Counted from the stretch's first letter, positions 49,101 through 57,320 are shown. The stretch: DNA of 64,000 bases from Amoebidium appalachense (GCA_963693365.1 CAVNZM010000012.1:9211056-9275055); one strand, 5' to 3'. Numbers and translations: made by a program. The notes: a model not told the origin generated them from the letters alone.

Positions 49101-50940
49101 CTGCATACGTACCTATCAAGGGCGTTAACGAGAATGAGCAAAAAAAACACTTACTCGGTGCGGGGGGCGGTGGGGGCACGTAGTTAGGGTTGCGGTAGAC
49201 GGTGTTGCGCCAGCCACCACCGCACACGAAGGCATTGTTTCCGGCACAGCGTGTGGAGCAGTCACCGGGTGCGTTTCCATACTTTCCGTAGCTGTTGCCG
49301 CAGAAACACTCAACCCCTATCTGCATGCCGAAGTATTGGTAGTCCAGGCAGAAATCCTGGCACATGGCGGGTGTCAACTGCGGGTTGTTGGTGAACTTCC
49401 CGTTGAGATCACGCTCGCCGGCCTGGTCAACAAAACAACCAATGAAGTTGGGGCCTGGGGGCCAAAAGGGAAAGGTTGGGTTAGAATGGTAAGCCCAAGT
49501 GAAAGAATCAAGATCTCTAAAACTTGCATCTACAAAGGCCTAAGTGAACGGGTGGAGCCAGGGGAAATGGCAGGCAGGAAAGGGGTGGGGGTGGGTGGGT
49601 GGTGGTGGTGGTGGTCGTTGTGGGGGGAGGGGGAGAAGGAAAGAAGCCGGCACGTCGCATACAAACAAACAGAGGCAGCAAAAAAAGCAAGAAGCATATG
49701 TAGTGTGTAACTTAAAGAAACAGTTACATGCATGTCTGCATACGTACCTATCAAGGGCGTTAACGAGAATGAGCAAAAAAACACTTACCCGGTGCGGGGA
49801 GCGGTGGGGGCACGTAGTTAGGGTTGCGGTAGACGGTGTTGCGCCAGCCACCACCGCACACGAAGGCATTGTTTCCGGCACAGCGTGTGGAGCAGTCACC
49901 GGGTGCGTTTCCATACTTTCCGTAGCTGTTGCCGCAGAAACACTCAACCCCTATCTGCATGCCGAAGTATTGGTAGTCCCGGCAGAAATCCTGGCACAGG
50001 GCAGGTGTCAACTGCGGGTTGTTGGTGAACTTCCCGTTGAGATCACGCTCGCCGGCCTGGTCAACAAAACAACCAATGAAGTTGGGGCCTGGGGGCCAAA
50101 AGGGAAAGGTTGGGTTAGAATGGTAAGCCCACGTGAAAGAAGCAAGATCTCTAAAATTTTACACCTTTACACTTAAAGGCGTAAGTGAACGGGTGGAGCC
50201 AGGGGAAATGGCAGGCAGGAAAGGGGTGGGGGTGGGTGGGTGGTGGTGGTGGTGGTGGTGATAGTTGGGGGGGGGGGGGGGGGGGGGGAAGGAAAGAAGC
50301 CAGCACGTCTCATACAAACAAACAGAGCAGCAAAAAAAGCAAGAAGCATTCACACACTTACCATTCTCTGCCGGTGGTGGAGGGGGTGGCGGTGGAGGGG
50401 GTGGGCCGATGCATCTGTTCTGGCCGGGGTCATATCTCGATCCCCAGTCACAGCACGTGCAGTACCCACAGCCGCGGATATCTTGCACACAATTTTTGCC
50501 GTCTGAACCTGTATGCCCACACAGACAGGCAGATTCGAAGTCAGCTTGTGTCTAAAACGTTTGGTATGAACCTAGGCTGTTGTCGGTACAGGTCATGCAC
50601 ACACAGGTAAACTTTAAAATGTAAGATGGCGTCCGAGCGCTCTTGGCATGTGCGCATACGGGCATCGGGGGAAACGACTGAATATTGGTGTTCTCAAACC
50701 GTCCAGAATAAAACGTCCCCTTTTAGTAGTAACAAACCTCTTCTTGACAATAATAGTGGTGCACTGAGTTGACATTCCCAGCTGCCAGGGATTTCAGTTA
50801 CGCGGTTGCAGGGTGCACTTACCACAAGTCTTTTTGCAGATGGCTGGCTTCAGCAGGCCATGACCCTGTGCTTGCACAGCCAAGGTGGCCACAAGGGCAG
50901 CGCCCAAGAGCAGGGAAGAAACTCTGCCCTTTCGACCCAT
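31811..50940 (-). CDS. Secreted mosaic protein: WSC x2, PAN/Apple-like x3, Cna-B x2, SdrD-B x2 (ten exons, disrupted)
   Basis: Ten exons: 50940-50823, 50508-50362, 50088-49789, 49454-49155, 48838-48356, 48171-47926, 47707-47445 joined to 36025-35728, 34101-33784, 33380-33101, 31890-31811. All have AG acceptors and GT donors (mostly GTAAGT). Every intron is phase 1. With one copy of the CTCCT duplication and one surplus base removed from exon 9, the lengths sum to 2832 nt, 943 residues plus stop. Order: signal peptide, Cys-rich and poly-Pro segment, WSC, WSC, three PAN-like Cys modules, two Cna-B-like beta domains, two SdrD-B-like repeats, acidic DFDGFDDFNND tail. No membrane helix was seen, so the protein is probably extracellular or cell-wall/matrix. 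As assembled it is inactivated by Copia-B#2 in exon 7 and a frameshift in exon 9. Transcript data would settle the exon structure. Confidence 0.78.
31891..33100 (-). other. Mosaic gene intron 9 with palindromic minisatellites
   Basis: Contains GTTCCTTCAACAAAAAACCA-type repeats (32010-32130), a TACAAGTATATGTGTGTGGG minisatellite (32232-32400), and direct and inverted copies of CTCTGTGTATGTCTTGGTTG (32420-32930). A GT/G tract lies at 33015-33090, next to the exon 9 donor. Confidence 0.65.
33101..33380 (-). CDS. Mosaic gene exon 9: SdrD-B-like domain with +1 frameshift
   Basis: Acceptor ATTACAG, donor GTACGT. Starts GSVFIDTNKNQAYDQGEPPV and continues to DANGAFTFP, where a G-run at 33232-33235 (CCCC in sense) has one base too many. 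The downstream frame gives PVPAGTYTVRADL...FTLRFAIK. The exon is 280 nt where a 1-1 exon needs a multiple of three (279), which independently marks the surplus base. Confidence 0.78.
33381..33783 (-). repeat. Intron 8: repeated splice acceptor tract and repeated exon 8 donor
   Basis: Three further copies of a GTGGCTGGACGGAAGGAGGA unit (33395-33560; in sense the pyrimidine tract before the exon 9 acceptor) and two further copies of the exon 8 end with its GTATGT donor (33668-33690, 33733-33760). Confidence 0.7.
33784..34101 (-). CDS. Mosaic gene exon 8: SdrD-B-like domain
   Basis: 318 nt, phase 1-1. Starts GKINGFVYNDKNSDNKVDNG, typical of the calcium-binding-like FxDxNxNGxxD start of SdrD-B repeats, then ANGFYEFAPLKAGTYVVTI. 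Ends in a PPPPPAPKS linker at donor GTATGT. The donor end exists in three tandem copies. Confidence 0.8.
34102..35727 (-). other. Intron 7: tandem duplications and a partial exon 8 copy
   Basis: Three copies of a CAAAAAGGCACCTGCCCTGT unit (34205-34500). Two copies each of TTGATTCTATATCATTCATG (34560-34640), GGTTGAACATTTAGACGATT (34682-34890) and ATTGGCATTGGTGTAAGCC (35092-35255). A repeat of 34075-34180 at 35258-35375 includes the first codons of exon 8 and its acceptor. G-run at 35680-35707. Confidence 0.7.
35728..36030 (-). CDS. Mosaic gene exon 7, 3' part: Cna-B-like domain
   Basis: Second Cna-B-like repeat (GTITITIRDPDGISVANTEV, NANGQITITVPPGQYTI), continuing the frame of 47445-47707 after removal of Copia-B#2. 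Ends LPPIPG with donor GTAGGT. The rejoined exon is 561 nt, a multiple of three. Confidence 0.8.
36894..37225 (-). other. LINE 3' UTR and tail module
   Basis: Contains (AC)n, a long A-run in sense, then a 197-bp module that also occurs alone at 51534-51730. It begins (sense) CGGGGAACCCCAAC and ends GTAAACCCC at the TSD. Confidence 0.65.
37226..40420 (-). CDS. LINE ORF2: APE endonuclease-reverse transcriptase
   Basis: 1064 residues from ATG 40420. The endonuclease domain (1 to about 215) shows WNARTL, ICETQ, ILGDFNTR (about 130) and SSDHSP (about 204). The RT domain has GPISSFRPITLTQVVRRFFE, FIDWKTAYDSVSPG, GLLQGSLLSPFLFNLFIDD and the catalytic YADDLSLL at 638-645. The C-terminus has a Cys/His-containing region (FACPNNTHTHQFNRSCIAKC). 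It would nick target DNA and prime reverse transcription there. No internal stop. Confidence 0.93.
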   Translation of the reverse strand: MPNLSFFFWNARTLGPQKGLPPGTLDDKISYIQQQTNNHTFTVICETQFKNHHKFNSTLVDTSTHPGYAKNRGIIVLAAPHVRVKCKPVAKTEFSVSIEFLSNVFTFVYYPPSMSVVELTHELSQLPMSTVILGDFNTRLHHTDTLQVSVGYPSKPPERAIPLARYVQSHTLRFPQISHAHNTDWGVAFWPSTMSKLSLPPNLSRSSDHSPILFLPKISLDLLPPPPPTFRLRLSQLKSQWGRVDVCVCYATKHPIYMRLLESAQARPDSHLVLDTCTNFIVDDLIDLGDYAGGGRKEYPDALLLPNTTPARLGEPLSQKESLRRLASMNRFGPPARIIGDTTGDPLIDSDKYFSELFKDRTPAQKPIVWPVDPSIPIESILPFFSPDAIWSVISSYSSSKSCGPDGLPAGFLKILVPSYPQKESDRAIKPDLTIMLSSLFSWCVKCGHVPSSWLDTLVIPIVKKDSEGPISSFRPITLTQVVRRFFEACLLRLFAHHPRFQSILHIHPCQSAFRKNNSCYVQIMALHDSMQVGAQYVGFIDWKTAYDSVSPGLLWEKLAARGVPHCIGVLLEALLSQTYGRAVVNGHLSYGFARTRGLLQGSLLSPFLFNLFIDDLAVKIYAENDDPINNFPPALLYADDLSLLARTPRRLQRLFDVVSEWCKANLMILNIDKCGVLVPDIANNLHTFTLSSKPVPIVPEYKYLGVPVDSVGVMFPHMVEKRVELARKRLAFFSANIFKDTPLHPSIRLTFIRTFVFPACEYGLPLLAAWIKKERTRALKPLANFLEAEVASFLSNNCCKPGPVTLSIYGLVPIAARVSYLALKFNKHISRLKKYLPSHPLFSIRPVPSSPLPSFLPSLSPSPLGTNTNKPRNSVCVTLDCHLLIKHVHNHKIITQYNKWKKIPHDTRPDESIHLEKLSLMSRFIYTDRLNHIAKYGTRKCITPKYILPSCRTGLSLADGIIDQLPRFYCTRAIQWRSNKYKVASFACPNNTHTHQFNRSCIAKCSLIDHIIPQHTHVTFTTDTQKDSLPVNYNILDFILNTRNYDLFIRCIDWLEKHITTKL
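40413..41597 (-). CDS. LINE ORF1 protein (coiled-coil, RNA-binding-like)
   Basis: 394 residues from ATG 41597 (MAHAYNRFRTSF). A leucine/isoleucine-rich coiled-coil stretch lies at about 72-118 (LALVKKQLNELLPLKNMIEK and following). The C-terminal third is basic with AKNACATRCRVRISKAKEFL. No CCHC knuckle was seen. ORF1 proteins of LINEs bind the element RNA; that role is inferred from position. It ends in TAA overlapping the ORF2 start codon region. Confidence 0.8.
   Translation of the reverse strand: MAHAYNRFRTSFKVPSTPITHVRPLKRPADTPTTDAQPEKHRLRLSATPIYNTLPIQNNTTPLRRNTITTMPKLSVDTVLAELALVKKQLNELLPLKNMIEKLQTENTQLKLTIDSLTAQLNISGSQNPKTHEQTSRDGDISTPTQNNTGPEAQLPAEFLEYANSRKTPELRQIAKETYASILAGNEYRRNSPPKPPAKGNTQANGNINIPPKYERVYFKVKHGRRPHRAMWSIFKALGFRCSRILCLSFIGYDVLEVAVRGDYNRAFIRDATKGCGSFFTHLPSYDPCAPENIQKADKERKVSAKNACATRCRVRISKAKEFLAKLENDATSVIDTDTKEPMFSGEKLLERKRRCEMEIELFCELFALAEGRAYDPVSDKWEPTPQVSDQTDA
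41810..42230 (-). other. Copia-B#2 3' UTR: polypurine motifs, G/C tract, hairpin
   Basis: PPT AAGTGGGGA abuts the LTR at 41810-41821, with further copies near 41845 and 41868. A G-run of about 90 bp (41918-42007) and the perfect hairpin ACTGGTTTAAAACCCAGT (42069-42086, minus) are present. Same layout as B#1. Confidence 0.65.
42231..46556 (-). pseudogene. Copia-B#2 gag-pol (5'-truncated, three breaks)
   Basis: Gag starts mid-protein at FQWEIIFLGMMTG (46556), because about 30 N-terminal codons are deleted. The zinc knuckle CSYCHEPDHTIIDC and protease WDSGCN follow, up to a TAA near 45275 where B#1 has GAA. Integrase (WHHRLGHRAM, CHGC, FDSGSEF, YVERRM) is open from 45259 to about 43724. RT-RNase H (FKWIVSEKTLNSAGD, YVDDS, CYTDADFAGC) is open from 44129 to 42231 in another frame. 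The frame switch falls in the Pro-rich linker at a G-run near 44080, the same region where Copia-A breaks. Confidence 0.88.
46557..47444 (-). repeat. Copia-B#2 5' LTR, truncated
   Basis: Matches 36031-41809 (LINE removed) from the GAGACACAG motif onward. The LTR end next to the PBS is missing. The junction carries a short GAGACACAG-like microhomology between gag and LTR. Confidence 0.85.
47445..47707 (-). CDS. Mosaic gene exon 7, 5' part: Cna-B-like domain (split by Copia-B#2)
   Basis: Acceptor TTTCCACAG at 47708-47716. Encodes a beta-sandwich repeat (GTINIILKDDSNRPYSRITV, NANGLVTFKVPPGRYTV) of the Cna-B/SpaA-like or carboxypeptidase-regulatory-like type. It stops at the TSD, and the frame continues exactly at 36025. 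Confidence 0.78.
47926..48171 (-). CDS. Mosaic gene exon 6: third PAN/Apple-like module
   Basis: 246 nt, phase 1-1, donor GTAAAC. Key block ACRAECGRTIGCRYTTFHTS followed by RRCGLFATCNL, the same framework as exon 5. Confidence 0.75.
48356..48838 (-). CDS. Mosaic gene exon 5: two PAN/Apple-like modules
   Basis: 483 nt, phase 1-1. Two repeats with spacing like C.....C...C.Y.TF...G.C..FN.C. The key blocks are ACRLRCGNTSNCRYITFFPS and ACRLACASTRDCRYATFNRV. The pattern fits PAN/Apple-like domains used in adhesion or carbohydrate binding. Family assignment is by pattern only. Confidence 0.75.
49155..49454 (-). CDS. Mosaic gene exon 4: WSC domain (recent duplicate)
   Basis: 300 nt, phase 1-1. Differs from exon 3 by only a few residues (AMCQDFCLD versus ALCQDFCRD, and PPPPAPS versus PPLPAPG). 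Flanking intron sequence is also duplicated, so this is a recent tandem exon duplication. Confidence 0.85.
49789..50088 (-). CDS. Mosaic gene exon 3: WSC domain
   Basis: 300 nt, phase 1-1. A complete WSC (carbohydrate-binding, Cys-rich) domain: FIGCFVDQAGERDLNG, CQDFCRDYQYFGMQIGVEC, FCGNSYGKYGNAPGDC, FVCGGGWRNTVY. It ends in a Pro-rich linker. Acceptor CCCCAG, donor GTAAGT. Almost identical to exon 4. Confidence 0.85.
50362..50508 (-). CDS. Mosaic gene exon 2: Cys-rich segment and poly-Pro linker
   Basis: Acceptor CATACAG, donor AATG/GTAAGT, 147 nt, phase 1-1. Encodes a short Cys cluster (CVQDIRGCGYCTCCDWG, then RYDPGQNRC) followed by eleven prolines. The Cys module is not one I can name. 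Confidence 0.75.
50823..50940 (-). CDS. Mosaic gene exon 1: signal peptide
   Basis: ATG 50940. The product starts MGRKGRVSSLLLGAALVATL: a basic n-region, a hydrophobic core, and a plausible cleavage after VQAQG. A Cys pair (ICKKTC) follows. The donor is TTGTG/GTAAGT, phase 1. The start choice is supported by the signal peptide and by the CCAAT/TATA motifs upstream. Confidence 0.78.
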
Positions 50941-51533
50941 TTTTTTCCGGCAAAACGTACAAGTGTGTCAACAGAAGCGGGCCGCTGCATGCTTATAATT
51001 TGTAGGAAGAATGCGTGGTATGTATGGCGGCGGGGTTTTGTGCCGTGTATATATGTCACCAGCTGCATTTGATTGGCTGCGCTGGAAAACGTAGTAGGCC
51101 GTCGAGTGAGGCTGGGCCTCAGACACTGTCATCCACGGCAATAAATATGCCGGGCGAGCGGCGTGCCTGAGTAAGACAATTTACCCCCCTCTGCTTTTTT
51201 TGCAAGCCAATCGCTTATACATTCCATAGCACCCGCCCTATTCATTGATCAAACTTCCTTTCTACCAGCCAAGAGATGGGTTCATGTAGAGCCTTATTAT
51301 ATGATATCAAAATTGTTTGGGATCCATAGCCATATGTAATATCACAAATCAATTCACATGTATTTACAATATATGGCTCGAAATACGAACAATACCGTCG
51401 TTTCGTCTACTTTCAACGTTTCACTCTAAGGCATTCCTACCCCAGGTGGGGAATCTCAAAGCACATTCCATTTCGCATAATTTTTTTCAACAATTGACAT
51501 TTCGAATAAAGTTTTTCAATTATATGTATAAAA
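50941..51533. other. Upstream region of the mosaic gene
   Basis: Apart from the promoter motifs at 51046-51077 I see no gene. The region becomes AT-rich toward 51533. Confidence 0.5.
51046..51077 (-). promoter_or_regulatory. Promoter of the mosaic gene: CCAAT and TATA boxes
   Basis: On the minus strand AGCCAATCAAAT (about 51068-51077) is followed some 15 bp later by CATATATACACGG (about 51044-51054). The TATA motif is about 110 bp upstream of the signal-peptide ATG at 50940. This places a plausible start site near 51015-51020. Confidence 0.6.
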
Positions 51534-51745
51534 GGGGTTTACGCTGTTTACTCGAGGCAAAGAGAGACCAGTCTCAGGTATGGGGGGTTTTTGCTCGGAA
51601 TATCCCCTCAGCGGTATATCATGATCACGTACATAGATGTCGGGTGATGACTATATATCAGGGTTTACTTTCTCTACGAGACACCATAAAGACTAAGAAA
51701 ATCAGTTAGTTGGGGTTCCCCGTTTTTTTTTGTTTTTTGTTTCTT
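51534..51745 (-). repeat. Isolated copy of the LINE tail module
   Basis: About 200 bp aligning with 36894-37105 (GGGGTTTACGCTGTTTACTC to GGGGTTCCCCG), ending in an interrupted T-run and then G-run. It could be a severely 5'-truncated LINE copy or a separate short retroposon. No clear TSD. Confidence 0.65.
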
Positions 51746-52259
51746 TTGGGGGGGGGGGGGGGGGGGGGGGGGGTTCAACACTGGTGCAGGTGCATACCAT
51801 TCTACTCCAACACAGGAATGGCTTTGGCAGGTCCCAAAGTGCGCAACGTGCTGCTGCATCTAACCATACACGCAGCCAGCTTTGAATTCATTATTTTTTT
51901 CATTGCCTACATCACACTTTTATTACTGACCTCGACATGGATTTAGGGAAGCATTATTGTCCAAATTGCTACGTCTGAAGCTGCTTCGCTGCTGGCCCAC
52001 TCGCTTCTCCTTACCGCCGTCATCATGGCCGCAACGCATCCTTTTATTGCAGTATGCGCGAACACATTCCACACTAAACCAATCGGACACTACATGCTAC
52101 ATTACCATACATCCCGCGTTGTTAAAAACATTATTTGCAATACACATGACCACATTTACACTCCGCCTGTTTGGCCTCTCAAACGTGTTATACCTGCAAG
52201 AAAACACGCCAATTCTAGTGACGACGAAAACAGCTACTTTGACCCCACAGGAGTACTAT
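51746..52259. other. Unassigned stretch before the gypsy-like fragment
   Basis: A G-run at 51750-51772 and then sequence with no recognisable product. It may be 5' leader or LTR remnant of the following element; I could not find a matching second LTR. Confidence 0.35.
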
Positions 52260-55200
52260 GACAATGACTCACGTGCACATTCCGGAGCATTGCGGACTCG
52301 ACCAATCAAAACGATCTACCAGGCCCACTCAGAGGTGGCATCGATGGCATGTGTGGCACTGGCGGCGACGGAAATGAAGATGGAGACGACCATAACAATA
52401 ATGGTAACCACAAAGCTAATAGTAACCATCCTCCATCTGTTGCATACACTACTGCATCTAAATTTCGGGCACTGAGAACCTTGATCATCGACGAAGCATA
52501 TGAACCGCTGGAGCAGATGGATTTGTCTTCATATACATCCTTAAACGAATTCCTTACAGCATACCGTCAACTTTTCTTAACACCCTTGCGTATATTTCCC
52601 ATGCATATGCATGCTATGCACATATTATTACAACCCTAGCGTATACAATCATCAACGTAACCTTCGTACATGGAAAACCAAATTCCTGAAAACTCTTTCG
52701 TTCTGTGGAGATCAAAACGAGTCGACTAAGATTTAAAAATGGCAGACATCTCTCCATAACTATCCAGACGTTCGTACAGCTGCTCAGGGTGAAACGTTAG
52801 CTAAGGTTATAGATACTAGCATTGCTCGTTATGAAATGGACGTCACTGCTAACGCCCTTCGCTATGTTCCACTCGCCCGTGGTTCAAAACCTGCACAGAC
52901 ACCAGCTCCGGCCCAGGCTCCCTCTTCCAATGCTATAGATCCAGGTGATGTTGCTAGTTTTAAATTTGGTTCTTATTGTGGGCGGGGGCCGCGGTGGGTG
53001 TGGTGGGTTTGGTGGGCGTGGGCGCGGGCGGGGGCGGGTGGGACGTGGAAGTCTTGGTGGTCGTGGAGGACTGCATGGCACTAGAGAAAATGGTAGGATT
53101 ACAAAGTTGCAAGACTAACAGATTAGGAAAAAGTACACAGGTTGTTGGGTGTGTGGTTCTGTAGAACATAAGGCGTATGCTTGCCCTAGCAGAAAAGGAT
53201 TCAATGATGGGGTAGCAGGTGCTGGTTGTGGTAGCCAGGCAAAATAGGAATGCACGGGAGCTGATAGTAGGGCAGTTCCCGCTAGTGTCGATGGGCAGGT
53301 TGACAATAAAAGAAAGCATTCCTATGTTCAATCTCCCGACTCTACTCTCCCTTACGACTGCATGTATCATACACCACGCAAAGTGCATTGCATTGATGTT
53401 TCCCCCATTGTATCGCATGACATCGACCCACACATGTATGTTGATGTTCACATTGATAGCACGCATTACAAAACACTATGTGACAGTGGTGCTTCTCATT
53501 GTTAATATGCGCAGCAGTATACAACCTATAGCACAAAAACGTGTTAACACTAAGACAAACAAACACACGTGTGGGCTCTGTTTAGGGTTTAGGGTTTTTT
53601 TATATTATTATTTTCTTTTTTTTATCCCGTTTCACTCCCGGCGAGGCACTGCCTCAGGGGAGCTTACCGTCTTCCGCCTAGACACAGATCGTACTGTATA
53701 GCACACTCATAAGTCAGGATTCTAATTGACCCCAACTGGCACTATTTTTAGTTACGCCTTATCCCACGGTTCTAGCCGCAGCAACGCTAGTGGGGAAGTG
53801 AGCACAGCTCACTTTAACAACACCAGCCGGGAGCGACCCGGGACACATACACAAACATAAAGACTTGAAAGGGAAGACTCGGACCCCATGCCCAGGACGC
53901 TGACCCGAACCGTGGCCGGTGACTCGGATTGGTCTCCCACTTGGACGTTGGGCCGGGATGCCCAAGCGGCGCGCCGTCGACGTCAGAAGGCCGGTGCTGT
54001 TCATGACGTCATTGGCTTCTAGGGGGCGGCCAGACCGGTGGACCGTCGAGGCAGAACAAAAATCTGAAGTATCCAGGATCGATCCTGCGACTTTGAGCTT
54101 GACACGCGGAGATCTTACCACTGCACTTCTGGGCTCTGTTAAACAAAATGATTCACTGCATGTGCTTGGCAAGTGTGTTATCCCTTTGTTCCTTGGAAAT
54201 ACAATGTATTACTGGCCATTTTTAGTATTAGAAAATGTTCAGCACGATGCAATACTTGAAGAAAGACTTTGCAAAACAGTATATAAAAACCATTAACCAT
54301 TAAAAACACTCACTAACCACGGTTGAGGGAGAGGATATTCCAGCACAGAATCTGATGGGTCCTTCTCCTTATTCATTGTGTGCTGTGACGGTGTCAGCAG
54401 AGCAAAAGGTGATTCCTGCGCATTCTGGTCGGAGACAATGGGCGTATATCAAAAATCTTCCAGCGCCCAGCACTATCGGTTACTTCTGGCCAGCGGAGAA
54501 TCCAGATAAGTCCCCCACCATACATTTTTCTTATGTATTGATGCCTCTTGTTTGTGAGATCGAAAAGAATAACGCCATGCAGATTATTGTTAATAACCAC
54601 CACGATGTGGATGTCACTTTTCCTCGTGTGATCGGATGGTTCCAGCCTATAACATCTAAATACGAAACTATTTATTCTGTCGAGGTCGATAAAGATCGCT
54701 TGGACAAATTAAGCAAACAGAAGATAGATGAAGCAAACGCGCTGACCACTGAAAATCCTGATAGGATAGCACGCGCTAAGGCATTTTTTAGGAACACATA
54801 CAGGGGTGCAAGAGAGAGAGCTCGCCAATCACTGTCTTGCATTCAAGGCGTGTGGGAGCGCACTTACCAGAATGTTAATACAAGTACCACTGAACCTGTC
54901 GTGTCTCAGTGATGGTGAAGGAGTCCATGCTGTAGGTAGCTCGGGGGAGAGCATTGGCGATCAGCATGAAATTCCAAAGGGTATAGGTGATACACAAAAG
55001 CAGACACCAACCCCCAGCGCTTCGATTCCGGCATGTTTCGATTGGTCATTGGTTCCCCCTAGAATGCACGTTAAGGTAGAAGACTTACTTGAGAAACATG
55101 CTACCTGCTTCGTTTCAGGTAACCCAGCTGAGTTTAGTCAGATATAATGCTGTGAGATAGAGATCGACACTGGAGACAGTCCACCGGTGTATATAAAACA

Positions 55201-55468
55201 ATGGCGTTTAGAACAAATCAAAGAGGATCCGGCAAGGAAAATCGCAGAGAAAATGGTCAGGAAAGGACAAATAGAACCAACACTGTCAGCATGGTGTCAC
55301 CCAATTTTTCGGATAAAGAAATCCAATGGTGATTGGCAATTTATATCAGACCTACGAAAAAGAAATCAGGTGACCGTGAAGAAACAGTGGCCGATGCCCA
55401 ACATCCAGGAATTAATAGATAAAATGGGTAGATGTACGGTGTTAGCCAAGACAGATTTGTCAACGTAG
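52260..55468 (+). pseudogene. Ty3/gypsy-like gag-protease-RT fragment, split by a SINE
   Basis: Gag-like sequence (FRALRTLIIDEAYEPLEQMD, 52450 on; then YPDVRTAAQGETLAKVIDTS) leads to a CCHC knuckle CWVCGSVEHKAYAC (about 53142-53183) and a retroviral-type protease motif LCDSGASHC (53476-53502) followed by a stop. After the SINE the protease continues (VLGKCVIPLFLG). A spacer ORF 54355-54912 follows, and the RT N-terminal region 55187-55467 (PTLSAWCHPIFRIKKSNGDW, FISDLRKRNQVTV, LAKTDLST) stops just before the catalytic motifs. Several in-frame stops show it is dead. Class assignment is from RT and protease motifs. Confidence 0.75.
53583..54129 (-). mobile_element. tRNA-derived SINE with 11-bp TSD
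   Basis: 547 bp on the minus strand between TGGGCTCTGTT copies (53572-53582 and 54130-54140). The head resembles tRNA-Asp: A-box region GTGCAGTGGTAAG, anticodon-arm-like CCGCGTGTCAAGC and B-box GGATCGATCC. The body is GC-rich. The tail is A-rich and ends in two CCCTAAA units. It interrupts the gypsy protease. Confidence 0.75.
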
Positions 55469-56494
55469 TGGGTAGCAGCCAGGGTATATAAAGTAGGGGG
55501 GCTCTTGTGCCATCAACTACATCACTTAGCTGGCATCACTGCCGATGTAAGTAGACACACTAGAGCTCAGTAGTGTGCGGGTTGGGGCTAGCGTGAAGCC
55601 GTCCATCAACCCCCCTTCATCATTCTCAAATACATACGCAGCACATAGTGACGATAAAACACACGTGTCTTCACTCTGGCAAACTATATGTAGTATACAG
55701 TTACTAGCGGATAACAAACAGTTACCATATATAGCAGTTATGAGGTGGACTTAAAGGTCTTAGTTCGCCAATTGCAAGTCCTTACGGGGCCTGGGGGACC
55801 CATTTTTTCAATCAACAGAGTGTTGTTTATTAGCCACTAGTTGAACACGTGCGCATGCACTGGCGTTAACCACTCGTGTTTTTCTTTCTTTCTAGTAATT
55901 CTGACTGTTTTCTGTTTCTTTAACCCCTCTTTTTTTCCCTTTTTTCTTTCCCCCTTTAAATATGGATTCTGAAACTTGTGGGGCATGATAATGTACACGC
56001 ACACATGCACTGGGAAAAAGCAATAATAATATGCATGAACATGTACAAGCACCGTGGAAAGCCTCCCCCTCCCCCTCCTCCCCTCCCCCCTCCCCCCCCG
56101 CCCGCCCACACACACATGTACATGTACACACACACAACCACACCGTGTATACCCCCCCCCCCCCCCCCCCCCCACCAACACACACACACATGTCTCATTT
56201 GTAGCTGCACCTTTCTGCACAAAAGCGGGCTTACCACTAGTACTTTGGTTCTTTGTCTATGCATATGCACAGTGGACATGACCCATATTTAGCCCTTCAC
56301 CTTCTCTCCTGAAGTGAACCTCCTATGAGCTTCTATCCGTTGAATCGCCACATATCTTTCAAATTTGACCCTTGTGATCACCCCCCCATCCCCTCCTCCC
56401 CTCCCTTATAGCTAATGCTTCCAGCAATAGCGTTTTCTCCGCGGGTGATAGCTAAGACTTCAAGCTATAGCGCTTTCTCCGCGGACGGCCTCTT

Positions 56495-56550
<56 letters not shown>

Positions 56551-56582
56551 GGAGGGCGAGAGGGATAGAGGGATAGAGGGAT

Positions 56583-56633
<51 letters not shown>

Positions 56634-57320
56634 GAGCGATTGAGAGAGTGTGTGTGAGTAAGAGGGGGGAAGGGGGGGGGGGCGAGAGGAAAGAGGGAGG
56701 AATCTCGTACTCGTTTCAGGCTACACATTCTCTACATCATCCTTTTTATTACATTATTCTATAAAACTAAAATACTACATTTTATATCATGTTGGTGGAA
56801 ACAACAGCACACGACGGCATACCAGTGCCCATCTCAACGTGTGGGTTAGGACACTGTCGGCATTTATAAAAGCACTGCAGCACTCTTAAAGCAACATCAA
56901 CAATGATCTCGACATAACATTGAATGATTTAATTCTACTCCTAAACATTCAAGGACACTGTCGGCATTTATCAACGCACTGCAGCACTCTTAAAGCAACA
57001 TCAACAATGATCTCGACATAACATTGAATGATTTAATTCTACTCCTATGTTCCAATAATTGCCGTAGCACAATATAATAGTTATCTCAACGTGAAGAAGA
57101 ATTTGCTTTAATAATCATGATGCTATATTTAGCAATTTAGCACTAGCAGCTCATGGAGAGGCTGCTTTAATAATCATTATGCTATATTTAGCAATTTAGC
57201 ACTAGCAGCTCATGGAGAACAGCCAGTCACCTTGCCACTGCATTTCCTTTTGGAAAACCAGCCAGCCAAACCCATTCTCCCCCTTGCCTCCTGCCGTCGG
57301 CCCAAGCTGTGTGTGTATGT

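Larger units (their letters stand above)
49127..50200. repeat. Tandem duplication of a WSC exon with its introns (~642 bp unit)
   Basis: 49127-49560 and 49770-50200 align almost base for base, including exons 3 and 4, splice sites and the GGGTGGAGCCAGGGGAAATG intron stretch. They diverge mainly in TGG and G-run length. Confidence 0.85.

Noticed and set aside
51957-52475. 172-residue plus-strand ORF before the gypsy fragment
   Set aside because: It overlaps the gag-like frame, has Thr/Leu-rich composition and shows no recognisable motif.
53583-53600. Interstitial telomere or chromosome end (TTTAGGGTTTAGGG)
   Set aside because: Only two units, located precisely at the tail end of a SINE with target duplications.
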